Assembly: GCA_037447655.1 (NCBI GenBank)
Contig: JBBHKE010002640.1
Coordinates: forward strand, 1-64,000
From: Zygnema cylindricum
Lineage: Eukaryota > Streptophyta > Zygnematophyceae > Zygnematales > Zygnemataceae
Direction: 5' to 3'
DNA: 64,000 bases
Shown piece by piece: positions 17,050-28,261 of the stretch (position 1 is the stretch's first letter; every line of letters begins with the position of its first letter). Under the pieces are notes generated by a model, which saw only the letters and a list, made by a program, of their open reading frames with translations, made no database searches and was not told where the DNA came from. Position numbers and translations under genes: made by a program.

Positions 17050-18736
17050 TCACAACTTGAAAATTTTTATAACACTTTCAATACGACATCCTCCAATAGG
17101 ACATGGTTTTCTCGTAAGCCATAAATTTCTGAGACAATTGTGACAATTTGTCATATGTCCACATGGGACACATGCGGCTTTTACGGCTTTTTTTCCGCAA
17201 TTCGAACATAGAACCGTTCCATCGGAACCCAAAACTTCCTTCGATTCCGAACGGACGAGGGAATAATCTCCAACGGAAGGCGGCATAGAACTCATTTCTA
17301 CAGTTTGGTGCAACGGTATTGGAGGAGGATCTCCCTCTTCCGTTTGAGGAACTCCGGTGGACGTCCGAACAAGGATTCTCTGGACACCAAAAATAGTGAA
17401 AAAAATAGAATAAAATAAACATAATAAGAAAATGCTTAGTGGATTTGATGGTTTTGGTTTTGGGAGGGAGGGAGGGAGACACAAGAAGCATGGGGGGGGC
17501 AGGGGTAAAAATTACAAAGGTGGATTTTGACGTGGTATGAGTTGATTAGAGTGGAAAAGAGGAGTTAATTTAAGGATTTCCTTATTGTGTTTTTTTTTTG
17601 AAGTGATTAACATATTCGTAATTAGTCAATCAAGTAAAAAAATGTACAACCGCACACTGTAATTAGGATGGACCGCATACATTAAACTGAGCATATTTAA
17701 TTTAATTCTTTTTTTTTTTTTTTTTTTTTTGAACATTAAGGTATTGTGAAGTTTTTTTGAAAGGTTTTTCGAAGGTTCTTGAACATTTTTTGAAGGTTTT
17801 TTCATTTTTTTTTTAAGTTCTCTTCAAAGTGTGAAGTACAAAACACAAATTAACCTAAAAGATAAGATTAGAAAGATTAAAAGATAAACCTACAAAAAAA
17901 CCTATGAGAGAACTTAAAAAACCCTAAAAACCCTAAAAAATCCTAAAAACCTGAGAGAGACCTAAAAGACTCGTAAATAAACATCAAACAAGAATAATGT
18001 GGACCGATAATGTAAACAAAAATTCGCCTTAAAAACCTCAAAAACCTCAAAAAATTAAAAAACTTAAAAAACCTAAAAAACCCTAATTTGGTGAATAGAG
18101 TACGTACAAAAAGAAAGAAAAAAACAGAATCATTCTAAAGGAAACAGCTAAAAGAAAAAACAAGAGATAAATAATTAGAGATTTAAATAATGAAAATCGT
18201 TTAGAAAAAACAAAGATTGTTCTTACAAGTTAAAAAAAGAAAAAAAAATGTGAAATCGAAACGAAAAAAAAAGACAAAAAAAAAAAAACCCTGATAAGGT
18301 GATAAGATAGAATAAAAGAAATGTATACCTGAAACGGAAGCAAACGAAAACACACAATAAAACAACTATGAAAAATTAACAAGAAAACGACTTTCATAAT
18401 GGTAAAACAAATACATAAAAAAAACAACAATAAACTTTAATAAAACCAACTATAAACTACATCAACTTTAAAAAACAACGAAAAAACAATAAGTGCACAA
18501 ATAACAAAATCCACACTTCCATGAATATAATAAAATCCTCCGAAAAACTCGAAATCCCGCCGTTAAAACAGGTCTCGATGAGAAAGAGGAGTCAAAGAGG
18601 AAGGGAGAAGAATTGAAGGGAGGAGACAGGGATAAAAATAATAATGGTTCTTGATAAAAGATATCCAGAATAAACATTTACAAAATACAAAAATGTAGAA
18701 AAAAACTCAGAAAATCCAATTAGGTTTAAAAAAAAA

Positions 18737-18774
<38 letters not shown>

Positions 18775-19349
18775 AAAATAAAAAAAAAAAAAAACAAAAA
18801 AAAAAAAAAATTGAACAAAACTTAAAAAAAAAAAAAACTTACTTTTACTCGGAGAAGTTAGCCAGAGATATTTGTTTTCTCTGAGTTCAACAGTTGAATC
18901 CAACAAAGGAAAAGTTTTTAATTCCTGATAGGACTGTACGGAAAAACACCAGGCAAAAAAAAAGACCATTAAAAGTTTAATGTATGTTATGTATGAAACG
19001 TTAAATCACGATTCAAATGATTTAACAAGAAAAATAAAGGGGGAGGAGGGGAGAGGGAGGAAATGTTAATATTATTTACCAAAAAAAAAAAGATTGGTTC
19101 AGAAAATTAAGACTTCTTCATTCCAGAAAAAGAAAAACATTTTTTTTAGAGAGATGGAGAGAGAGAGGGAGGGAAGGAAGGAGCGAGGGAGGAAGGGAGG
19201 GAGGGAAAGAGGGAGGGAGGGAGGGTGGGTGGGAGGGATGGAGGGATGGAAAGATTGAGGGGGTGGGAGAGATAGAGAGAGAAAGAATGAGAGAGAAAGA
19301 GAAATAAATAGATAGAAGAGAGAAAAAGAGAGAAATGAAGAGAGAGAAC

Positions 19350-19382
<33 letters not shown>

Positions 19383-20570
19383 GGAGAGAGGGAGAGAGGG
19401 AGAGAGGGAGAGAGGGAGAGAGGGAGAGAGGGAGAGAGGGAGAGAGGGAGAGAGGGAGAGAGGGAGAGAGGGAGAGAGGGAGAGAGGGAGAGAGGGAGAG
19501 AGGGAGAGAGGGAGAGAGGGAGAGAGGGAGAGAGGGAGAGAGGGAGAGAGGGAGAGAGGGAGAGAGGGAGAGAGGGAGAGAGGGAGAGAGGGAGAGAGGG
19601 AGAGAGGGAGAGAGGGAGAGAGGGAGAGAGAGAGAGAGAGACTTACAGAGTCGTCCTGGTAAAGAACCAAAAGCCAGCATTCTCTATTTTCTCCCACCGG
19701 ACGATAGGGCATCAAAGAAAGCCATCTCCTGAACTCTCAAAAAAAAATACTATTTATATAAACCCTAATTGATAAGAAACTTACAAAGTACGGAAAGAAG
19801 ACAATAATATACTAAAAAAATACTATTTATATAAAACCCTAATCCATAAGAAATTTTAAAGTAAGGAAAAAAAATAATAAGAACATTATAAAGTAAGGAA
19901 TTAAGAAACTTAAAAAATAGTATATACGTAAATCCTAATTGATATGAAAATTTTGAAGTACTAATTTATAAGAAAATCATAGAGTAAGGAAAGAAGATAA
20001 TAAGAAACTCAAAAAAATTATTTATATAAAACCCTACTCGATAAGAAAATTATAAAGTAAGGAATAAAGGTCATAAACCACTCTAAAACTATAAAAGCGA
20101 AGAGTTTTTCCGTAAAGATATGACCAGATTTTAACCAATCTTAAATATTTTTGACCAGTTTTGATAGGCTCTGACCCAAATATAGTGTAGATAATAAGGA
20201 AATACGTTAAAAGGAAGGAAAAGTTTATTGGCAAATTGACCAGTTTAGACCCAAAATTATGATATAGAGGACAAAAAAGTATCACTAGAACTAAAATAAA
20301 CAACAATCTAGGAACTTGCCGAGTCTTGAATTGTTTCGACGAGTTGCAATTATTTTTTCTTTCAAGAAAAATAAAATCGTTAAATTTACTTACAATACTG
20401 GAAGATCTGATGATGAGCGAATTTTAAATTCAATCCATCCAGAAAATCGGCCGACATAATTCTGTTCATATGGTAAAAATATAATTGTTTTTTAATTGAC
20501 AACATACACACACACACACACACCCACTCCACCACCCACCCACCCACTCCCCCCACGACGCACGCGCACA

Positions 20571-20625
<55 letters not shown>

Positions 20626-20689
20626 TACATACATACATACCTTTTTTTTTACTTTCTTTTACAATATACACATAATAAAATTATGCATA

Positions 20690-20736
<47 letters not shown>

Positions 20737-23105
20737 GTATATAGGTTATATACACACACATACACATACATATAAATGTACATATAGTTATGCGGCACAC
20801 ATAACATTAGTAAACATCGATCAACTTATCTTCTCCAACGTATGAGTCAGTAAGTAAAAATACTGATGAATGAACACATGAGTACCTACATAAATAAACG
20901 AATACATCCAAATCATAAGACATTTAATTCTAATGGAAAAACACATGCAATCATAATTAGAATACAAATTGAGACGATAATAGCAAACATAATTGTATTT
21001 GTAGTCGTAATCATCACCATCATCGAAATGGTAGTCGTGACACTAATCGCAACAATTAGAGTAGAAGTAAAAATATCAATCGTAATCGTAATTATAAAAG
21101 TATTAACAATAATAAAGGTAGCAATAATAGAAATAATACTAGTAACAAGAATAGCATCACCAATAGTAATAAAAGCACAAATAATACAAAACCCCATAAG
21201 ATACCGCAAACCCAACCACCAAATGGGTACTAAAAAAGAACAAATTCATGATTCACAATTACTGTGTACCACTCAAACAACAACATCATCACAAAACAAT
21301 GACAAATGAACTACGACAAAACAACAATGAATATATAGTCACAATTTAGAAGTACTGTGGACTGTTATGGCCAACAAGTCCGTAAAAACATATTCTCAAT
21401 TCATAATTAGTGGACCTTTAGGGACAAAAGTCCACAACTATTCATACTTTGTGTGGCCAACTACATACCAGTACCCACGCCTTTTCGAAATACACATTAT
21501 TTTTTCATTTTTTATATTGTTTTGATTTTTAGCCTATCAAGAAGCCTGGCTAAGGCCCAACAAAGAACCACACTTATATTCAAGTGAACACGAACACGGA
21601 ACCGCCCCCTTATTCATTACAGTTATAGAGTCATGAATCCCACATACCATATCATATCGTATCATACCATATCAGACTACGTCTCATCAACGTCAACCTC
21701 ACCCGTCATGTCACGTCACGTCACATCACATCAACATCACAGCAACATCACATCAACGTCAACATCATATCAACATAGCATCAACATCAAATCAGCATCG
21801 CATCAACATCACATCAACAACACATCAACATCAGCGTCGACATCAACATCAACATCAACATCAACATCATATCACATCAACATCACATCAACATCAACAT
21901 TGCATCAACATCACATCAACACCGACATCATATCAGCATCACATCAACATCACATCAACATCGCATCAACATCACATCAACATCACATCAACATCGACAT
22001 CAACATTACATCAACATTACATCAACATGATATCAACATCACATCAACTTCAACAATACTTCACATCAACATCAACATAAACATCAACATCAACATCAAC
22101 GTCAACATCACATCAATGTTAACATCAACATCAACATCGCATCAACATCAACGTCGACATCAACATTGCATCAACATCACATCAACGTCAATATCAACAT
22201 CACATCAACGTCAATATCAACATCACATCAACATCACATCAACTCACATCACATCACACCACACCAAGTCATATCGCATGCAAAAATCACATATATGACA
22301 TCAAATAACCAAAATCCACACTATTAGTGGTGTGGCAGTCCGGAATACCTCGAAGACTCGGACAATAGGAGCCCGTGAGGCGATTTGCATAGGAGTTGAG
22401 GAATCAGAGTCAGCAAGGGACGCAAGCGGATCCGCTGCACATGGAACACCAGGACAGTAACCCGTTACGGTTTTCGTGGTTAGTCTCACGCTCGTATTTT
22501 TTATTACCGACCGTAAATCACAATTAAAATTGAAAACTAATTAGTACCAGGAGTCTAAAAAAACCCTTAAAAACCGTGAATCTTATTACTGATAATATGT
22601 ATATCTTTTTTTTTGTTCCGGTTTCAAATGACAAGGACGATTGTGAACCGCGAATTAGAAATAGAATTATAGCAAAATATAAGGGGGATTAGGGAAAACA
22701 TAAAAGGTTATCTCTTTTTTTCCAGGTAATTAGAAGCTTATGAATAAATTAAAAACATGGATTTTTTATAAAATGGGATTTTGTAAAAATAGGATTTTAA
22801 AAGTGGGTTTTTTAAGAAATGGATTAATTTGAATTGGGTTTACTTACAAAAAAAAAACAACTGCAAGAAAGAAAATGAAAAATTTAAGAATTTAGAAAGA
22901 TGGGAAGGAAAACAAAAAAAGGAAAAGAAGACGAGGGGAGTAAGAGATAGAAACCTCTTGAATGGGGAGGGCGGGAGGGAGAGAGGGAGAGGGGGAGAGA
23001 GAGAGAAGGAGAGAGAGATAAGGAGAGAGAGGGAGAGCGAAAGGGAGAGAGAGACAGAGAGAGAGACAGAGAGAGAGAGATAGAGGGAGAGAGAGAGAGG
23101 GGGAC

Positions 23106-23136
<31 letters not shown>

Positions 23137-24125
23137 ACCTCCAGCCTCGAGAAGTTTCTGAACAAGTTCTTGACTTCCAAACATGGCAGCGTAGTGGAGA
23201 GCCGTCCCTCCTGTTAAAATATATATCATGAGAGTGAAAAATCATAAATACTCATAAAAGTCACTAAATAATTGTAAAACGATAACAAAGAATAGCAAAT
23301 GGTAATGAAGAACCAGAAATGAAAACAAATAACGACCAAACGATAACAAGTAAAATAAGATTTTGTTAAGATTATAGGATTTTCAAAACTCAAATTCTTG
23401 CCTTCGACAAAAAAAAAAAAACCAAAATTAATTATAATTGAGACTCACAAGTCTAACTTAATGAGTGTGGATTATTTTTTTGGCGATTTTATCTATGGAA
23501 CAAAAACACTTCAATTTTTTTTTTTTTATGAAGTTTTTTTTTTTTTTAAATCTCTTTAAGAACTCGTATTTTATTTCATTACTATTATGCTCAAATTTTC
23601 TTGATAAATAAACTTACAATAGCCAACAAACATTATATATATATATAATCTGTTCATAAAGTAGAGATGATGATACGGTAAAAAACTTAAAAATTGTATA
23701 TCAGAAGAACGTAAAAACTTGAAAAGACAAAGAATTGAAGAAGTAAAATCTTAGTTTAGAAAAATTGTAAGAACATAGAAGCATAATAACAACAAAAAAG
23801 CAACACCAAAAAAATAATGTAAACAAGTGACAACGGAAAAATTAAAAAAAAAGGTAAAAGACGTAAAAACGGTAAAAACTTTTAAAAAATTTAGACGAAA
23901 ATCTTTTTAGACAGTGAGATGGAGAGCTAGAGAGGGGGAGAGAGAGAGAGAGAGAGAGAGAAAAGAAACAAAGAGAAACAGAGAGACAGAGCGAGAGAGA
24001 GAGAGAACAAAGCGAGAGAGACAAGAGAGAGAGAGAGACAGTGAGAGAGAAACAAAGAATCAGAGAGAGAGAGAGACAGAGAGACAGAGGCAGAGAGACA
24101 GAGCGAGCGAGCGAGAGATAGAGAT

Positions 24126-24173
<48 letters not shown>

Positions 24174-25152
24174 AGAGAGACCATCTGCCCTGGCATTGGC
24201 ATTTGCTCCGAGGGAGACGAGAGAGAGGGCGATATCGCTGCGATCCGATAGGCCGCAGGCGAGAGAGAGAGGAGTGTGACCGCCGGGGCCACGGTGCTGG
24301 GGAGAGGGGAGAGGGAGGGGGGGAGAGGGAGAGTGAGGGGGGGAGAGGGAGAGGGGAGAGGGGAGGGAGACGGGAGAGGGAGGAGGGACAGGGAGAGGGA
24401 GGGAGAGGGGAGAGGGGAGGGAGGAGGGAGAGGGAGGGAGAGGGGAGAGGGGAGGGAGGAGAGAGAGGAGAGGGAGAGGGAGAGGGAGAGGGAGAGGGGA
24501 GAGGGAGAGGGGAGGGAGAGGGGAGAGGAGAGTGGGGAGGGAGAGGGGAGAGGGGAGGGGAGAGGGAGAGAGAGTGTGAGTGGGTGGGAGGGAGGGGGAA
24601 AGAGGGGGAGAGAGAGGGGAAGGATAGAGAGGGAGGAGGGAGTCGGGGAGTGGATGGGAGAGGCGGGGAGAAAGAGGGTAAAGGGAGAGAGAGAAGTGTT
24701 ACTGGGGGGAAGGGGCAGAGGGGAGGGAGAGATAGGGAGAGAGCGAGAGGAGGGAGAGAGGGGGAGAGAGTGTGAGAGAGAGAGAGGGGGGGGGAGGGAG
24801 GGAGAGAGAGAGAGAGAGAGAGAGGAGTGAGAGAGGGAGAGAGAGAGGAGTGAGAGAGAGAGAGGGAGAACGGAAAGAGAGTGGGGGAGAGAGAGGGAGG
24901 TAGAGAGAGAGAGGAGGGAGAGAGGGAGAACGGAGAGAGAGAGGGGGGAGAGAGAGGGAGGTAGAGAGAGAGGAGGGGAAGAGAGAGAGAGAGAGAGTGA
25001 GAGAGAGAGAGAGGGAGAGAGAGAGAGAGATAGTGGGGAAGAGAGAGGGAGGTGCAGAGAGAGAGGAGGGAGAGAGAGGGAGAGAGAGAGGAGTGAGAGA
25101 GAGGGAGAACAGAAAAAGAGTGGGGGGAGAGAGGGAGGTAGAGAGAGAGAGA

Positions 25153-25188
<36 letters not shown>

Positions 25189-25897
25189 TAGTGCAGAAAT
25201 CACTGGAAATAGTGTGGCTATAATATATATATATATACATGGGGCGAGGGAGAGGGAGAGAGAAAGAGGGAGTTCACACCATTAATTTTTCCCTTTTTTT
25301 TTTTTTAAACAAATAAATTAGGAATTACCCAAAAAAAGAACCAAAAAAAAAAAAAAAAAAAAACTCAAAAACCATACAAATATGTAACTAAAAAAAAAAA
25401 AAAAAAAAAAAAAAATTAAGCCCTTTGGGAATATTTTCACCTCTCCATTTATCGACACTAATTAAGTTCCGATTTTGAAAAACATACCTATACACATATA
25501 TTTTAAACAAATAGTTAAAAATAAAATTTTCTAATCATTAAAAAATTAAAAAAAATTGAGAAAAAATAAATAATAAATTTATTAAAAAAACAAAAATTTA
25601 ACGGTCTTACTTTATTTTTTCCACACACCCATAAAAAAAACCTCACATTTTTAATTTTTTCTTTTCCCTCTTCCAAAAAAAAAAAAAAAAAAAACAGAAA
25701 AGTCAAAATTCCTGAAGCAATAAACAAAGAGATCTTCCAACGGCCAGAAAATGACAAAAATCTGTACGGACCTCCAGCGAGGCTCCTTGAGAGGCGAGCT
25801 GCTGTACGGCCTCGAGCATGCCGAGTTCCGCCGCTAAATAAAGTAGACGGCCGTCAACTATGGGGTCGGCTTCGGACGGCCGGCTGGCAGAATCCAT
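17050..25897 (-). CDS. Gene 3: ankyrin/PH-like/RING-variant E3-ligase-like protein
   Basis: Paralogue of gene 2 with matching intron positions and phases. Exons: 25897-25772 ([15 protein letters not shown]), 24296-24182 ([14 protein letters not shown]), 23210-23139 ([20 protein letters not shown], 72 nt as in gene 2), 22434-22349 ([20 protein letters not shown]), 20461-20394 ([20 protein letters not shown]), 19728-19647 ([20 protein letters not shown]), 18933-18843 ([20 protein letters not shown]) and 17379-17050. The counterpart of exon 8, phase 1 in and phase 0 out, should lie in 17380-18842 but was not recognised, so the model is incomplete or the gene is damaged. The last exon encodes only 109 aa and lacks both UIM-like helices. 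Its RING ends CPIGGC, that is C-x4-C instead of C-x2-C, after CSNC and [13 protein letters not shown]. Ubiquitin-ligase activity is therefore uncertain. Donors of exons 2 and 3 (GTCTCT, GTTCTC) are weak and run straight into CT repeats. Confidence 0.75.
17380..18842. other. Gene 3 intron region expected to hold exon 8
   Basis: AT-rich stretch of 1463 bp with polyA/T runs and many CCCTAAAAA-like words (17890-18090). An exon of roughly 90 nt like gene 2 exon 8 (KVQALKGYNETQLEQLRALC) should be here. I found no frame with clear similarity and good splice sites. Confidence 0.5.
18729..18838. repeat. Poly(A) tracts
   Basis: Runs of A up to about 40 bases, broken by single T or C. They lie just inside gene 3 intron 7, so they are poly(U) in the transcript directly after the exon 7 donor. 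Confidence 0.9.
19142..19641. repeat. GAGAGGGA octamer array in gene 3 intron 6
   Basis: An 8-bp unit, GAGAGGGA, is repeated almost perfectly about 32 times from 19373 to 19628. It is preceded by imperfect GGGAGG/GAGA sequence from 19142. On the sense strand it begins six bases after the exon 6 donor (GACTCT|GTAAGT), as (TCCCTCTC)n. Confidence 0.95.
20503..20770. repeat. (CA)n and (ACAT)n microsatellites
   Basis: CACA tracts at 20507-20522, 20571-20620 and 20694-20727, an (ACAT)n stretch to about 20640 and a TATA segment near 20730. They lie in gene 3 intron 4 upstream of exon 5. Confidence 0.9.
21640..22270. repeat. CATCAA/CATCACATCAA minisatellite
   Basis: About 600 bp of imperfect hexamer and 11-mer units (catcaa, catcacatcaa) with TCG and GTC variants, inside gene 3 intron 4. 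The Thr/Ser/His-rich open frame across it (21633-22298, + strand) is a product of the repeat. Confidence 0.9.
22975..23138. repeat. GA-rich array abutting the exon 3 donor of gene 3
   Basis: GAGAGGGAGA-type sequence of about 160 bp. On the sense strand the intron starts GTTCTCGCTCTCTCTC, so the CT array begins within five bases of the splice junction at 23139/23138. Confidence 0.9.
23928..24181. repeat. GA-rich array abutting the exon 2 donor of gene 3
   Basis: GAGAGA/GACAGA sequence of about 250 bp. On the sense strand the intron opens GTCTCTCTCCCCCCC, so the donor itself is part of the CT array. Confidence 0.9.
24297..25195. repeat. 900-bp purine array in gene 3 intron 1
   Basis: GGGAGAGGGGAGA and GAGAGA sequence fills most of the 1475-bp first intron, right up to the acceptor of exon 2. 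A short (GT)n lies at 25154-25169. Long Ser/Pro/Leu frames on the minus strand are repeat artefacts. The tract is CU-rich in the transcript. Confidence 0.95.
25196..25771. other. 5' part of gene 3 intron 1
   Basis: AT-rich with several poly(A) runs (25343-25363, 25390-25414, 25675-25694) that are poly(U) in the transcript. No coding segment is visible. Confidence 0.6.
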
Positions 25898-26118
25898 GAT
25901 TCCCTCCGGCAAAAAGGCGCCTCTTTTCGACTTTTCGGAGAAATTTTGAAAATTTTTGAAGATGCGAAAGTACACAATTTTGGAAGACGAGTGGGAAGAC
26001 GGAAAATATATGTCGTTTGGACGTATGTGTTTTAATTGGTCCACGTGGCAAGCTTGTTCGGGAAGATTAATTTCGTACGGCTAAAGCGAAGAAATTTTAT
26101 TTTTGAGACAGTACGATA

Positions 26119-26337
26119 TACCGTGAATCGCTATTAGTGTCAATGTTTTTTTTGCCACTTAAAACATCTTTTCTTCGTACACACTTGTCGAATTGTGGAT
26201 CTGACGGTTGCTATTGAAATTTAAGATTCTCTGCTGCCGATCGGCGGTCTTAAACTGAAAATCGGACAAGTGTGTACGGATAAAAAATGTTTTAAGTGGC
26301 GAAAAAAATAAATACACTAATAGCGATACACGGTGTA
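26119..26337. mobile_element. MITE family A copy upstream of gene 3
   Basis: Foldback bounded by TACCGTGAATCGCTATTAG and CTAATAGCGATACACGGTG. The inner pair is GCCACTTAAAACATCTTTT and its inverse near 26285-26300. It lies about 220 bp upstream of the gene 3 ATG, so it may sit in the promoter. Confidence 0.85.
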
Positions 26338-28108
26338 CTGTATTGTACTGTTGTGTACGAATAGATTGAAGAAATCGGTTGACATGTGAGATGGTTTCGT
26401 ATGATATGCCGTACGACATTCTATTTAATATTTTGTCATTTTATGTAGCCGTTGACCGTTATGACATAACGCATGGGATAAAAATATAAAATTGTCTTTT
26501 TTTTTAAGTACGGAATAATGTGTACCAATTTTTTGCTTTTCGCTCGTGTGAATCTGCATTTTATTCGAATATGGGAGTGAAAAGTCAAACATCAATTTTA
26601 GTTGTATGCTACAGTAATGTACTTTGCTGTACCGTAAGTACCATTTGGCGTCAGCATGAAGCTGTACTTTATGTCAGCATAATGTACGGATTAGCGTCAG
26701 CAAGAACCACAACTCAGGGCGTGTTCCCACGTGTTCAAGTAAGGGTTTTTTCCGTCGTTTTCACAGAAAATAAGACTTCCAACGAGAAAATATTATACCG
26801 TACGATAAATGGGCATAAACACAAGTACATTTTGCGTCCTCTTGGAACTTGTAAAATACGGCAATTTGGCGTTATTATCATCGCGACCCACTTCCAGCTC
26901 ATCCTCACACTTGCACTGGAATCAAATCGCGATCTGATTTTAACCAAAATAACACCCTATCGACGAATAGAAAGCAGGTATTGCACGCGTGAAACGCCTT
27001 CAAAATTTTTTGAACGAGTAAGAGTACACGCTATTTTTTCCATGCTCGTCACGCGCATGTACGTACAAAAATGACAAGCATGTACGGAAAAAAAACCGTT
27101 GGGGGTATCCGACCTCCACTTTTATTCATGGGTCCTTTGCAAAAATTTACAACTTCCTCGTCTCTCCCCATCTTTTTCATTCGACCGCTCCTCTTTCTCA
27201 TCTCTAAATGGAATGCATCAATAATAGTATCAAATGAAAGATATATATTTTTCTTTTTTTTTTAATATTTTTGGTCTCGTTTTGATGGCGTATCGAATGA
27301 TAAATGGTAAGAAAAAGAAATCGGGAAGCCATGGCGGAAAGTTTATGTGTTGATGACTGTTAAAACGACACACAAACACAAAGGATCGACTTACTTCTCA
27401 ATAATCAACCAAGATAATGCACAGCGGAAGCTTACACATAAATAAAACTCATTCCCCACATAACATATCACATCGACAAAGTATAAATATATTAAGCCGA
27501 AGCTTTTCCAATACAAGCTCTCACTCTTACCGATCTAACTCACTCAGATTTCTAACTCACACTGAATACTTATTCTCACTCACACTCACACTCACACTCA
27601 CACTGAATACATTTTGATGATCACAATATTGATATATTTCCTAACTCCACTTACACACTAAATACTCTCTACAATGATAAAGAACAAATACTACTGAAAG
27701 CAATACATCGCAAGCAGTCCCTAAGCATTACGACCAAGTGCAGGCTGAGTGCGCCTGCCATAGCCTACAGCAATAAGTTACCTCTACTCTGACAAATCTA
27801 CTCTCTGTGAATCGTGGCAGGATCGTGCAGGATCGTAGTAGGATCGGCCGTACAAAAGTACTGTCGCTTCGTCATACACATAATATTCACGCGGACGAAA
27901 ATATCGCGTCACGCTTCGCGAACCAACATTTCCTTGAATTCGAACCAACGTCCGATTCGTACAATTGAACCGTACAGTACCAAGCATACACGCGAACCGA
28001 CAAATGTATCGAACGAAACAAAACGTTAACTGACGCGAACCGAACATAACATTTACATCGCGATTTCGGCCGATGCCGATTCGCCCAATATCCTAACCGT
28101 CACAAGGT
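26338..28108. other. Intergenic with element fragments
   Basis: No gene. 26717-27045 is a truncated family F copy starting GGGCGTGTTCCCACGTG. (CACT)n-like words occur near 27570-27605. 27784-28050 on the minus strand has words in common with the copia LTR region (for example 'ttcgcgaagcgt', 'cagtacttttgta') and may be a fragment of a related LTR. Confidence 0.4.
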
Positions 28109-28109
28109 A

Positions 28110-28260
28110 CACCGCGCATCGTAATTAGAGTAATGAAAAAATTAGAGTATAAAAACTGAAAAAAACAATTAGAGTAATTTACGCTAATTTATGTGATAGA
28201 GCCTTTTCAACGATGAAGTTTACTCTAATTTATTTAAGTACTCTAATTTGGCACACTAAT
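28110..28260. mobile_element. Family B MITE end fragment
   Basis: Begins TA-CACCGCGCATCGTAATTAG and matches the first 150 bp of the complete copy at 39283 (shared 'aatgaaaaaattagagta', 'tttatgtgata', 'gaagtttactctaattta'). It breaks off just before the copia sequence starts. Confidence 0.7.
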
Positions 28261-28261
28261 A

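Noticed and set aside
21633-22298. 221-codon Thr/Ser/His-rich frame
   Set aside because: Encoded by the CATCAA minisatellite in an intron on the other strand.
23842-25240. Two 430-450-codon Ser/Pro/Leu frames on the minus strand
   Set aside because: Product of a 900-bp CT array. Only the ankyrin stretch at 24182-24296 is coding, and in another frame.
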